Assembly: GCF_000154465.1 (NCBI RefSeq)
Contig: NZ_DS499580.1
Location: forward strand, 310,001-374,000
Source: Alistipes putredinis DSM 17216
Lineage (GTDB): Bacteria > Bacteroidota > Bacteroidia > Bacteroidales > Rikenellaceae
Length of the DNA: 64,000 nt
Reading direction: 5' to 3'
The translations under genes were made by a program, and so were the position numbers. The notes beneath the pieces are model-generated. The model was given only the letters and a program-made list of their open reading frames with translations. It did no database searches and was not told where the DNA came from. Positions 35,108 through 44,682 of the stretch are shown here, piece after piece. Positions within the stretch are counted from its first letter, which is position 1, and each line of letters starts with the position of its first letter.

Positions 35108-35429
35108 CGGACGGTCGGGTTGCTTCCCGATTGTTTCCTTTGGTCGGAGCTCGTCCCGACTTTCCGATAGAGCTGAGCTGTGTCTGTGTCGGGGCAGTGC
35201 GGACCGGATGCCGCTGTTTCGGTTCCGTATGCTCGTCCGTGTCTGTTGCCTCCGGCGGAATGTGCAGCGGTCGAGGTTTTACCGGAGCGTCTGTTTTTCG
35301 GATCCCGATTTGTACGGCACACCGCCGCTTCGCGTTGTCCGGTTTTTCGGGAGGAGGGATTTCTTGCGGTGTGGACTTCGCAAATTATAATTTGAGGGTT
35401 GCGGGGACGCAGAGAGCGTTGTTAAAATA
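35108..35429. other. gene-free interval
   Basis: Between two terminators of converging genes. No supported gene or element is seen. Confidence 0.5.
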
Positions 35430-35463
35430 AAATCGGAAAAGACGCACGGGTCTTTTCCGATTT
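35430..35463 (-). terminator. terminator of the DUF2723 gene
   Basis: A 13-bp stem (aaatcggaaaaga with tcttttccgattt) and 8-nt loop, T-rich at the minus-strand end, 46 bp past the stop. Confidence 0.85.
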
Positions 35464-35509
35464 CGTTGTATGGATTGTTCGCAGTCGGCAGGACGGATTT
35501 TTTCCCGGA

Positions 35510-38500
35510 TCATTCGGGAATTTGCACCGAGTCCGACGGTGTGGACAGATCGGGATGGATCAACTCGTTTTCATAAATGCCCAGCGTGCGGTAGTAGTCG
35601 TTGAGCTGGGCCAGCACGTCTTGGCGTCCCATGTAGGCCGCCAGGTAGTAGAGCCGGTCGAGCGATTGCATCTTGTCGATAATCGTCTGGGTAACCATGT
35701 CACCCTGAATGCCTTGGAAATCGAGGTAATAGTCGATGTATTGCATCAGGTTGCGAGCATAGCTCATCAGCAGGCTGTCACCCTTGTCCGGGGCACCGGC
35801 CATGTAGTAGCCTTCGATGAAGGGGAACGTGTTGGCGTCGGTGTAGCGGATCTGTTGGGGCGGCAGTTTTTCGAGTCCCATGTCGAGCAGCCGGATCGCC
35901 TGTATCGAATCCCCACGGAAAACATACTCCTTGGCTGCACGGGCGAAGGATTCACGGGCTTTCGAGGCGCTGAGATTGTATTGGATGAAATAGTCCGCAT
36001 AAGTACGGGGATCGGCGATGTTGCCGTAGCGGAATGTTTCGGTCAGCAGCGGCGTTATGTAATCCGGATCGATGCGGCCGATCTCGTGCACCGACCGATT
36101 GGGGGTGTAGATCGGCACCAGGCGGTAGGAGTAGCCGTCGAACTGGAGGTAGTTGAGCAGTCCGAGCGACTGCAGAATGTAAACCTGTGTGAAGTGGATC
36201 GGACGCTTCCAGTCGAAATGGGCCAGCATGTCGAGCAGCATCATCTCGCTCTTGTCGATCGTCCGTTTGGGCAGTTCCAGGTAGATCGTATCGACCATCA
36301 GGTCGCGGTCGGACTCCTTGACAATGCCCGAAGCGATCGCGTTGTCCTTGTTTACTGGCAGCGCGAAGCGGTTGTTCGGCAGGTAATCGACCAAGTGTCC
36401 ATCGCCCAGATCGTATTTGGTACGCGGATCTTCGCTGCGGATGAAGTCGATGGCCTCTTTCAGTTCCAGCGGACGGTCCACGACGTTGAATATGGGAATT
36501 ATGTCGTTGGTATAAGTGTATTTGCTGCGCGGCAACGTGAAGGGGACGCCGGGCGCATCGTTGGCTTTGGTTTTCATCTCGTCGATGTACCATTCGGCGC
36601 CCAGGTAACTCGTGTTCATGATCCGCACGTCCGGGCGCACGCCGTCCACCTCCTGATTGAACCACAGGGGAAAGGTGTCGTTGTCGCCGTAGTTGATGAT
36701 GATGGCATTGGGCAGTACCGATTGCAAGTAGTTCCAGCCGATGTCGCGGGCCATCGTGCGGTGCGAACGGTCGTGATCGTCCCAGTTCTGGGCCGCGAGA
36801 ATGCCCGGTACGACCATGCAGACGACCGTAGCGGCTATGGGAGCCATGAGGCCCTTGCGTCGGGTGGCCCAGACGATCAGGTCGCACACGGCGAGTACGC
36901 CCAGGCCGATCCAGATGCAGAAGGCGTAGAACGAACCCGCATAAACATAGTCGCGTTCGCGCGGTTCGTTGGGCGAGGTGTTGAAATAAACCACCAGCGC
37001 GATGCCCATCATCACGAAGAGCCACATGACGATCGAGAAGTTGCGCGGATCGCGGTTGAGCTGATAGATCAGGCCGATAAGTCCCAGGATGAAGGGGAGG
37101 AAATAGTAGGTGTTGCGCCCCTTGTTATTCGCTATTTCGTCCGGCAGGTTGTCCTGCGGTCCGAGGTAAAGCTCGTCGATCCACTTGATGCCCGAGAGCC
37201 AGTTGCCATCGGTGATGATCGCGTCGGTAGGCTGGATATCGCTCTGGCGTCCCACGAAATTCCAGAGGAAATAGCGCCAGTACATGTGGTTGAGCTGGTA
37301 GGTGAAGAAATAGTTGAGGTTCTCGCGGAACGTCGGCTCCACGATTACCAGCGGTTCGTAGCCCGAACCGTCGTCCCAAAGCGTCCGGCGTCCGAAATCG
37401 AGCACTTCGATCTTGTTCGGGCGTCCCTGCGCGTCGCGGACGATTTCGCCGTTTTCATCCCGTTCGTAATCGGTCCGGGTGCGGTAGGCGCTCCATGATT
37501 TGTAACTCTCCTTGCTGGCAGCGTAGTTCCACATACGGGGGAACAGATGCATGAACTCGTCGGGGTGTTCGTACCCGGAGATGATCGAAACCGTTTTGTA
37601 CTTGCCGTCATCGTCCAGGTAGCGGACATCCTTGTATTTGTAACCGGAGGTCGGGGCCGAGAACTGGGGACCGTAGAGCAGCGGTTTGTCGCCGTACTGG
37701 TCGCGGTTGAGCAGCGAATAGAGGGCGAACGGATTGCTTGGGTTGTTGCTGTTCATCGGGGGATTGGCCGCCGCGCGGATCGTAACCGATGCGTAGGACG
37801 AGTAGCCGATGAGGATCATCAGCGTCGAGAGCAGCACGAGATTGAGCACCGTGCGCCCTTTTTTATGGGTGAAATATACGCCGACGCCGAGCGCTCCCAA
37901 CAGGGCCACTACGAAGAACACGAGGCCCGAATTGACGGGCAGCCCCAGCGAGTTGACGAAGAAGAGGTCGAACAGGGCGCCGATATAGACCGTATGGGGA
38001 ATGATGATGCTGTTGATGAAAATAAGAATCGCGCCCGAAATGAGGGTGCTGACCGCGATACCCTTGAAGGTGATGCGCTGTGTTTTGCGGAAATAGTAGA
38101 TGAATACCAGCGCGGGAATGGTCAGCAGGTTGAGGATGTGCACGCCGATCGAAAGCCCCATCAGGTAGGCGATCAGCACGATCCAGCGCATCGAGTGGGG
38201 CTGGTCGGCCTGTTCCTCCCATTTGAGCATGAGCCACACCACCAGAGCGGTGAACATCGACGAGAGGGCATATACTTCGCCTTCGACGGCCGAGAACCAG
38301 AAGGTGTCGGTGAAGGTATAGGCGAGTGCTCCCACCGCACCTGTGCCCAATACGGCCACGATGTTGGCTTTCGTAAGCTCCGCGCCCTGACGGGTGAGGA
38401 TGCGGCGTGCCAGGTGGGTGATCGTCCAGAAAAGGAACAGGATGCAGAACGCGCTGGCCAGGCAGTTCATGGCGTTCACCATGTGGGGTACATAGTACGT

Positions 38501-38710
38501 CGAGGGTGCCAGTATCGTGGCCAGGCGGGCCAGCAGCATGAAGAGCGGTGCTCCGGGCGGGTGCCCTACTTCGAGTTTATACGAGGTAGCGATGAATTCG
38601 GAGCAGTCCCACAGGCTCGAAGAGGGCTCCATGGTCAGCAGATAGGTCATGGCCGCGATGGCGAAGACGATCCAGCCGACGATGTTGTTCCAGCGTTTGT
38701 AGCTATTCAT
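35510..38710 (-). CDS. DUF2723 membrane protein, predicted protein O-mannosyltransferase type
   Basis: A 1066-residue membrane protein starting MNSYKRWNNIVGWIVFAIAA. The N-terminal part (residues 10-330) has about ten hydrophobic helices with an early SSLWDCSEFIATSYKLEVGHPPGAP loop, the DUF2723 signature; Asp and Glu there correspond to GT-C-type catalytic loops. A second helix group follows near 550-650, then a long soluble C-terminal region with TPR-like helices. Bacteroidetes relatives are linked to protein O-glycosylation. That role is family knowledge; no glycosylation genes are adjacent. Confidence 0.88.
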   Translation of the reverse strand: MNSYKRWNNIVGWIVFAIAAMTYLLTMEPSSSLWDCSEFIATSYKLEVGHPPGAPLFMLLARLATILAPSTYYVPHMVNAMNCLASAFCILFLFWTITHLARRILTRQGAELTKANIVAVLGTGAVGALAYTFTDTFWFSAVEGEVYALSSMFTALVVWLMLKWEEQADQPHSMRWIVLIAYLMGLSIGVHILNLLTIPALVFIYYFRKTQRITFKGIAVSTLISGAILIFINSIIIPHTVYIGALFDLFFVNSLGLPVNSGLVFFVVALLGALGVGVYFTHKKGRTVLNLVLLSTLMILIGYSSYASVTIRAAANPPMNSNNPSNPFALYSLLNRDQYGDKPLLYGPQFSAPTSGYKYKDVRYLDDDGKYKTVSIISGYEHPDEFMHLFPRMWNYAASKESYKSWSAYRTRTDYERDENGEIVRDAQGRPNKIEVLDFGRRTLWDDGSGYEPLVIVEPTFRENLNYFFTYQLNHMYWRYFLWNFVGRQSDIQPTDAIITDGNWLSGIKWIDELYLGPQDNLPDEIANNKGRNTYYFLPFILGLIGLIYQLNRDPRNFSIVMWLFVMMGIALVVYFNTSPNEPRERDYVYAGSFYAFCIWIGLGVLAVCDLIVWATRRKGLMAPIAATVVCMVVPGILAAQNWDDHDRSHRTMARDIGWNYLQSVLPNAIIINYGDNDTFPLWFNQEVDGVRPDVRIMNTSYLGAEWYIDEMKTKANDAPGVPFTLPRSKYTYTNDIIPIFNVVDRPLELKEAIDFIRSEDPRTKYDLGDGHLVDYLPNNRFALPVNKDNAIASGIVKESDRDLMVDTIYLELPKRTIDKSEMMLLDMLAHFDWKRPIHFTQVYILQSLGLLNYLQFDGYSYRLVPIYTPNRSVHEIGRIDPDYITPLLTETFRYGNIADPRTYADYFIQYNLSASKARESFARAAKEYVFRGDSIQAIRLLDMGLEKLPPQQIRYTDANTFPFIEGYYMAGAPDKGDSLLMSYARNLMQYIDYYLDFQGIQGDMVTQTIIDKMQSLDRLYYLAAYMGRQDVLAQLNDYYRTLGIYENELIHPDLSTPSDSVQIPE

Positions 38711-38740
38711 TTGAGTTTCGGTTTGTCCGCAAAACGGCAT

Positions 38741-39160
38741 GTCCCCTGCGTGCGAAGTCGAACGTTCGGTTTTTTAGGGCAGTCCGTCGGATTTAAGTCT
38801 GTTGTTGTGTACAAATACGATGAAAGCCGGGTGCAAAATCGATTTTGCCGGATTTTGCCGCAACGGGTTTCCTGTACTCTGCAAAGATACTAAGATAACG
38901 CTTAAATCGGGTGTTTATTTTTGTTTTTTGTTCGGATTCTTTGTTATCGTCGGTAAAGTATGGGGTGCCGCAGGCCGGAATCCGGGTATATGAGGTGCGA
39001 GATTCGTTCGATCTTCGGGGGATGCGGGACTCCGGTTGTCTGCCGGATTCTGAAATTTCAACAGAGAGGAGTGTGCGTTGGCAAAGGGAGAGTATATGCG
39101 GATCTGAATCGTGTTGTGGAATGAATTCGGAAAAATTTTTGTAAGGGATGTCGTCCTGAG
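38741..39160. other. gene-free interval with a candidate -7 box
   Basis: TATCTTTG on the minus strand (38882-38889) is a perfect -7 box that could serve the DUF2723 gene with a ~165-nt leader. Otherwise nothing is recognised. Confidence 0.45.
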
Positions 39161-39196
39161 AAAAACCGGTCTGATTATGAATCGGACCGGTTTTTT
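39161..39196 (-). terminator. terminator of the tandem-repeat lipoprotein gene
   Basis: An 11-bp stem (aaaaaccggtc with gaccggttttt), 13-nt loop, 25 bp past the stop. It is T-rich on both sides. Confidence 0.85.
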
Positions 39197-39220
39197 GTCT
39201 TCGGAGCAACTCCTAAAAGA

Positions 39221-41159
39221 TCAATAGGAGTAATCCTCGCAGGGAAGTTTTCCGGTGTATTCGATTTCGAGCTCGGTATTTTTGTCGTCCTCGTCGATGG
39301 CTTTGAACGAGCCCGTAATGGTATAGTCGTCATTGCCGTTGGCGACGATTTTGAGAGTTTCCTCCGTGATTCTGTTCTTGATGATTCCGTAGGTGGGATC
39401 GTTGTAGTTCCAGAAGGATTTCGCCAGATCGAAAGTCATGTTCTCACCGGCGGCACCGCCCGTGTAGTCGCCGCTGGCGAGTTGCAGAGGATCTGTGGGC
39501 GCGAGCGTAATGTAGAACGTGATGCCGTATTCTTTTATCGGAGAGCCATCTTTCAGGCCGAGGAAGAATACATTGTCCCCATTGTAGTAGAGGTCGCCGA
39601 CGGTCATGGTTGCTTTCGGTGCTTCCGGAGCCGGAGGAGTCGAATAGTTGTTGAAAGGTACTGTGCCGGTAAAATCGATCTTAATGGCTGTTTCCTGTCC
39701 GGTGTCGCTCGCTCCCCGGAGAGTACCGGTTACGGTGTAGTTGTGGTTCCCGTTGTTTGTCACGGTGAGTGAACCTTCTTTGATCGTATTTTTGATCCGG
39801 TCGTTGAAATTCTCCTTGTCGATGAATGTCCAAGAGGATTTGGCTGCGTCGAGGGTCATCTCTCCGCTGCCGGTCGATACGGGGTAGTCGCCGCTGACGA
39901 GCTGCAGGGTCTCCGAAGCGGGTAGTTTGAACGAGAGCGACGCTTCGTAAGTATCTGTCGGGTTGGCGTCCTTGAGGGTCAGAGTATAGATATTGCCGTC
40001 GTAGTAGTCCAGGTTGCCGATGGTCATGGTCACCTCCGTAACAGTCGGTTCCACGGGTTCCGGATCGGCGTAGTCCTCGAAAGGAAGAGTGCCGGAAAAG
40101 TTGATTTTCAGAGCTGTGTTTTTACCGGTTTTATCGGATGTACCTTCCAGTGTGCCGGTGATCGTGTAGTTGTGGTCGCCGTTGCTGACGATGTGAATTT
40201 TGGTTCCCTCCTTGAGCCGGTTTTTGATCTTGTCGTTGTGGTTGTCCTTGTCGGTAAAGTTCCAGAATGACTTGCTCGCATCGATGGTCATCTCTTCGCC
40301 TGTCGTTGCTGCCATATAGTCGCCGCTGGCCAACAACGGTGAATCCGAAGCGGGCAGCTTCAAGTAAAAGGTTGTCTCGTAGAGATCGGCGGGATTGGCA
40401 TCCTTGAGCTGGAGATAATAGATGTTGTCGTTGTAACGATACAGGGAGCCGGTGGACATGGTTACCTCAGGCACTTCGGGTGCGGGATCATCCGGAGTAT
40501 CCGGATCATCCGGGTCTTCATAGTCTTCCGAGTAATCGGAAATCAGCAACCGACCTGTGAATGCGAACGCTACGCCCGCTTCGTTTTCCATAATGGAACC
40601 CCCGTCCTGAATGGAGCCGCCTTTCATGTGGCCTCTGATCGTGTAGGTCATGTTGTCGCCGATGGCGACTTCGAATTCTCCGGCTTCGGCAACGTATTGT
40701 GTCCATTTGGGGGCGACCACATTCCAGTTGGAACGGTATCTAGTCGTATTTTTATTGTTGAACGTATTTATTTCCCAAGTGGAGGAGGCGGTGTATTTCC
40801 CGGCCGGAAGGGTGAAGCTACCCTTTTCCTGTCGTGGGACATTGACATAAAAGCATACGCTACATCCGCGGGCAGAGTTGTTCAGGTCTTTCAGGTAGAG
40901 GAAATAAACGGCTCCGCCTTCTTTGCTGTATTCACTGTCATGCCCGTAGTACATCAGTTCGCCTTCGGTCATCGTATGGGCGATGTACCCGGTCATGGGC
41001 GGATTGGGATCGTCCGGAATTTGGGGTCCCTGTGGGTCGTCCGGGTCGTTCGGCTCCGTCTGTTCCATACCGTTGTCTTTGTCGCTGCATGAAGGCAGGC
41101 ATCCCAAAATCCCCCCCCCCGAACATCAGCAACATCCATGCGAATCTAAAGTGTTTCAT
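39221..41159 (-). CDS. tandem-repeat surface lipoprotein, out of frame at a G10 tract
   Basis: Read from its natural start the gene encodes MKHFRFAWMLLMFGGG and then frameshifts at ten G, giving a 73-residue dead product. With nine G the frame continues ILGCLPSCSDKDNG into a 645-residue lipoprotein (lipobox ILGC or LPSC) with a Pro/Asp linker. It has four tandem domains of ~110-150 residues: a divergent first, then three clear copies starting EVTMSTGSLYRY, EVTMTIGNLDYY and KATMTVGDLYYN. Each copy contains a SGDY motif and an NYT[IV]TG[TS] motif. I do not recognise the domain. The long body frame is intact, so this looks switched off rather than decayed. It shares promoter, leader and signal peptide with the gene at 41587. 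Confidence 0.8.
41111..41120 (-). repeat. G10 tract in lipoprotein gene 1
   Basis: Ten C on the plus strand fall inside the signal peptide codons. G9 would restore the reading frame. Confidence 0.9.
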
Positions 41160-41294
41160 AGCGTAAAAGGTTTTAGTGCCGGGCCTACGGCAGGTTTTTA
41201 ATTTTCGGCAGAAACGAGGCCGGTCTTAAAAAAAAGCGCTTTCTGCTTAAGTGTTTTCTTTCATGTAATAGAGATGTTGTTTTTCTTTGTTGGA
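41160..41294 (-). promoter_or_regulatory. conserved leader of lipoprotein gene 1
   Basis: The 5' leader is nearly identical to that of gene 2 (42720-42847) over its start-proximal ~85 nt. It includes the minus-strand GCCGTAGGCCCGGC and an upstream GACCGGCCTCG that can pair with it. The conservation of an untranslated region suggests a shared RNA structure or recent duplication. Confidence 0.6.
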
Positions 41295-41326
41295 AAAAAA
41301 TAGATAAAATATTCGGTATTTGCAAA
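41295..41326 (-). promoter_or_regulatory. promoter of lipoprotein gene 1
   Basis: On the minus strand TTTG, 20 nt, TATTTTTT (7/8 of the -7 consensus). The same arrangement precedes gene 2. Confidence 0.6.
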
Positions 41327-41458
41327 TGTTTTTGTCTTTTTTAATTTATTGTGTGTTTTTATTGGTTGAAAAATTGGGACTATCTCGTTCGACGAAGTTT
41401 GAAACGATATTTTTAAGTGAGGAGACGGTCGAGATAGTCGTCTGTCGGTTGTTAAGAA

Positions 41459-41489
41459 GATCAGTCCGGACTGAATGTCCGGACTGATC
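41459..41489 (-). terminator. terminator of lipoprotein gene 2
   Basis: A 13-bp perfect stem (gatcagtccggac with gtccggactgatc) and 5-nt loop, about 98 bp past the stop. The T tract after it is imperfect. Confidence 0.7.
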
Positions 41490-41586
41490 GGGAATTTTTC
41501 GTATGGAGCCGGTCTGATGCTTTTCTCCTGAATGGTAGTTTTCAGGAGAGGCGTAGCGATCGGTGTAATTTCGACGGTTGCCGTCG

Positions 41587-42719
41587 TCAATGTTGTATGG
41601 ATGTGTCGTTTGTCGTAATAGGGATGAATACGATGTCCGAACAGCGCAGGGCTTCGTCATCGACGGCAAAGGCATAAATGTAGTATTTGGAGTTCGGTTC
41701 GAGCGTTTCCTGGATTTCTCTGGATTGTTGAAAGGTATATTGGCTCAGGATCATTTCGGCCGTGTAGCCCATCCATCCGTAGATCTGTACGTTGTCGATC
41801 CAACTTTCCGATATTTTCTCCAAAACGGTCGCATCCGTATCGGCCGCATCGACGCTGCCGTAGATCTTTGCGACAAAATGGCCGTCGTAATCGTTCGCTT
41901 TGACAAGAACGTCGATGTTGAGACCTTCGGTCGAAACGATCTGTATGTCGAATTTTGTGTCGATTGTTTGGGGTGCCAGGGTTGTGAGCGTCTTTTTTGA
42001 GATCGGGGTCAGCCTTTCGATCGTGATGGGATCCACGCCGTATGCGTAAACGAGGTATTCGGTATTGGGTTCCATGTTTTCGATCAGCCTGTCTGCAATA
42101 GTCCCCTGTTCGAGGTATTCTTGTGCCCAGCTTTGCCAGCCGCTGCCCGTTGCGTCCATGTCTGTATAGAAGTCGATGTCGTATTGGTAGAGCTCGTCAT
42201 CCGTCTTGAAATCGGCGGCAGCCCGGGAGGGGATGATGTTCAACAGATAATACATTTCCTGGTCTCCGGGACGGACTGTAGTTCGGAATGTTTTTGTGGT
42301 GATGTCCGAAATCGTTATCGTAAATGCCTCCTCCGGACGGGCCGCCTGTTTTGCTGTAAAGGAAGGCGCCGGCTGGATATCCGCGTACGAAACTTCGATG
42401 ATTGCTTCTCTCTTTTCCGCTGTTTCGTTTTTGGTTACGTTGAAAGAGATGACCCCTGCGGTTTTGGTATCGATGTCCGTTATCCAACTGTCGTTGCATT
42501 TGGCAGACAGGGTCGCATTTGCGACGGGGTTTTCGATCGTGTATTCGATTTGGAAAGGTCCTCCTTCGGCCGGAACATCGAGGCTCTCTTTGGCGAATAC
42601 GATTTCAGGCTGTGCATCCGGTGTGACGGGATCGTCGTTGTTACACCCGGCAAAGAGCGAGGAACCCAAAATCCCCCCCCGAAGATCATCAACAACCATA
42701 CGAATCTAAAATATTTCAT
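41587..42719 (-). CDS. BACON-type surface lipoprotein, out of frame at a G8 tract
   Basis: The natural start encodes MKYFRFVWLLMIFGG and then frameshifts at eight G into a 79-residue dead end. With nine G it reads GILGSSLFAGCNNDDP, a perfect lipobox (LFAGC), into a 377-residue lipoprotein. Residues ~30-125 resemble a BACON domain (IVFAKESLDVPAEGGPFQIE). Two later beta domains end in PNTEYLVYAYGVDP and PNSKYYIYAFAVDDEA, as in many Bacteroidales surface lipoproteins of unknown ligand. The body frame has no other lesion. Promoter, leader and signal sequence match lipoprotein gene 1. Confidence 0.8.
42673..42680 (-). repeat. G8 tract in lipoprotein gene 2
   Basis: Eight C on the plus strand at exactly the same codons as the G10 tract of gene 1. 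G9 would be in frame. Confidence 0.9.
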
Positions 42720-42847
42720 AGTATAAAAGGTTTTAGTGCCGGGCCTACGGCGGGTTTTTATTTTCGGCAGAAACGAGGCCGGTCTTAAAAAAGCGATTCT
42801 GTCCGGGAGTTTTTTGTGTGTGAAGAGAAATGTGTTTTTATCTATCT

Positions 42848-42879
42848 GAAAAATAGATAAAATATTTTGTATTTGCAAA
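42848..42879 (-). promoter_or_regulatory. promoter of lipoprotein gene 2
   Basis: On the minus strand TTTG, 20 nt, TATTTTTC. Spacing and flanks are identical to the promoter of lipoprotein gene 1. Confidence 0.6.
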
Positions 42880-43018
42880 TGATTTTTATTTTTGATTTGC
42901 AGGGTGCTTCATATTTTATTCGGGGTTTATGCGGTATCAGGTCGGGAGCGTGTTGCTCCGAACGATGGCGGAACTGCAAACTTTGTCTTCGTTTTTACTG
43001 TTTTTGTGGGAAAAATGT

Positions 43019-43026
43019 TAATTTTG
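43019..43026 (+). promoter_or_regulatory. -7 box of cysS
   Basis: TAATTTTG, a perfect TAnnTTTG, 24 nt before the cysS start. It argues against any longer N-terminus. Confidence 0.6.
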
Positions 43027-43049
43027 TGGCTCGGAAGATATTGCTTGTT

Positions 43050-44522
43050 ATGGAATCGAAATTGACCCTTTACAACACGCTCGACCGCCGCAAGGAAACC
43101 TTCGAGCCGATCAATCCCCCGCATGTGGGAATGTATGTCTGCGGACCTACCGTATATGGCGATCCGCATCTGGGACACGCCCGGCCGGCGGTGACCTTCG
43201 ACCTGTTGTTCCGTTATCTCCGGTCGCTCGGCTACAAAGTGCGCTACGTGCGCAACGTGACCGACGTGGGACATCTGGAGCACGATGCCGATGACGGTGA
43301 GGACAAGATTTCGAAGAAGGCGCGGCTGGAGCAGCTCGAACCGATGGAAGTGGCGCACTATTACACGGAGCGTTACCACCGGGCGATGGACGAGCTGAAC
43401 GTGCTGTCCCCCTCGATCGAACCCTGCGCCAGCGGCCATATCATCGAGCAGATCGCCATGGTGAAGGAGATTCTCGACAACGGTTTCGCCTACGAATCGA
43501 ACGGGTCGGTCTATTTCGATGTGGAGAAATACAACCGGAAATACAGCTACGGCCGTCTTTCGGGCCGCAACCTCGACGATATTCTGACGAACACGCGCGA
43601 GCTGGACGGGCAGGGCGATAAGCGCCATTCGTGCGATTTCGCCCTCTGGAAGAAGGCTTCGCCGGAGCATATCATGCGCTGGCCTTCGCCCTGGAGCGAC
43701 GGCTTCCCCGGCTGGCACATGGAGTGTTCGGCCATGAGCACCAAATACCTGGGCCAGCGGTTCGACATCCACGGCGGCGGTATGGACCTGATGTTTCCGC
43801 ATCACGAATGCGAGATCGCGCAATCGACGGCGGCGCTCGGCCACGACTCGGCTAAGTATTGGATTCACAACAACATGATTACGATCAACGGTCAGAAGAT
43901 GGGCAAGTCGCTCGGCAACTTCATCACGCTCGAGGAGCTTTTCACGGGCAATCATAAGTTGCTGACGCAGGCTTATTCGCCGATGACGATCCGTTTCTTC
44001 GTATTACAGGCCCACTACCGTTCGACGCTCGACTTTTCGAACGAGGCGTTGCAAGCCGCCGAAAAGGGACTCGACCGCCTGATGAAGGCTGTCGAGGCGC
44101 TCGACAAGATCAAGCCGTCGGAGCAATCCACGGTGGATCCTGCGGAGCTCGAAACCCGCTGCCGCGAAGCGTTGGACGATGACCTGAACTCGCCGATGGC
44201 GATTTCCGCACTGTTCGATTGGGTGCGCATCATCAATCAGTTGGTCGAGGGGCAGCAGCGGATCACGGCGGCCGACCTGGAGAAGCTCCGGGAGATCGTC
44301 CGTCGTTATGTGTTCGATATTCTGGGTTTGCGCGACGAAAAGGCGGCTTCGGCCGGCGGCAAGGATCTGGTCACGCCGTTGGTGAATATGCTTCTCGACC
44401 TGCGGCAGGCGGCCAAGACCGAGAAGAATTGGGCGCTGTCGGATAAGATCCGGGACGAGCTTACGGCCATCGGTATCCGGGTCAAGGACCGCAAGGACGG
44501 CTGCGACTGGGAGATCGAATAG
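43050..44522 (+). CDS. cysS: cysteinyl-tRNA synthetase
   Basis: A 490-residue class I synthetase charging tRNA-Cys. The zinc Cys is in YVCGPTVYGDPHLGH, which also contains the HIGH-type motif (HLGH). The second motif is KMGKS, a KMSKS variant, in NGQKMGKSLGNF. WHMECSAMS and FPHHECEIAQS give the other zinc ligands. The start MESKLTLYNT is chosen by homology and the -7 box just upstream; the frame stays open 183 bp further up. Confidence 0.97.
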   Translation: MESKLTLYNTLDRRKETFEPINPPHVGMYVCGPTVYGDPHLGHARPAVTFDLLFRYLRSLGYKVRYVRNVTDVGHLEHDADDGEDKISKKARLEQLEPMEVAHYYTERYHRAMDELNVLSPSIEPCASGHIIEQIAMVKEILDNGFAYESNGSVYFDVEKYNRKYSYGRLSGRNLDDILTNTRELDGQGDKRHSCDFALWKKASPEHIMRWPSPWSDGFPGWHMECSAMSTKYLGQRFDIHGGGMDLMFPHHECEIAQSTAALGHDSAKYWIHNNMITINGQKMGKSLGNFITLEELFTGNHKLLTQAYSPMTIRFFVLQAHYRSTLDFSNEALQAAEKGLDRLMKAVEALDKIKPSEQSTVDPAELETRCREALDDDLNSPMAISALFDWVRIINQLVEGQQRITAADLEKLREIVRRYVFDILGLRDEKAASAGGKDLVTPLVNMLLDLRQAAKTEKNWALSDKIRDELTAIGIRVKDRKDGCDWEIE

Positions 44523-44682
44523 CGTTTCGTCGTTTTAATTAAAGTATTGATAAATCGATCGTTCCTGTTCGGTGTATTCCGGACGGGAACGGTGTGTTTG
44601 GATCGTGCGGGCGGTTGCCGGGGCGGAAAGTCCGTCGCAGCCGTTTCGTGCGTCGAATGATTATTGAAGGGAGGACTTGTGT

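Noticed and set aside
41385..41439. Inverted repeat actatctcg with cgagatagt
   Set aside because: The arms are short and far apart; the true terminator hairpin lies just beyond at 41459-41489.
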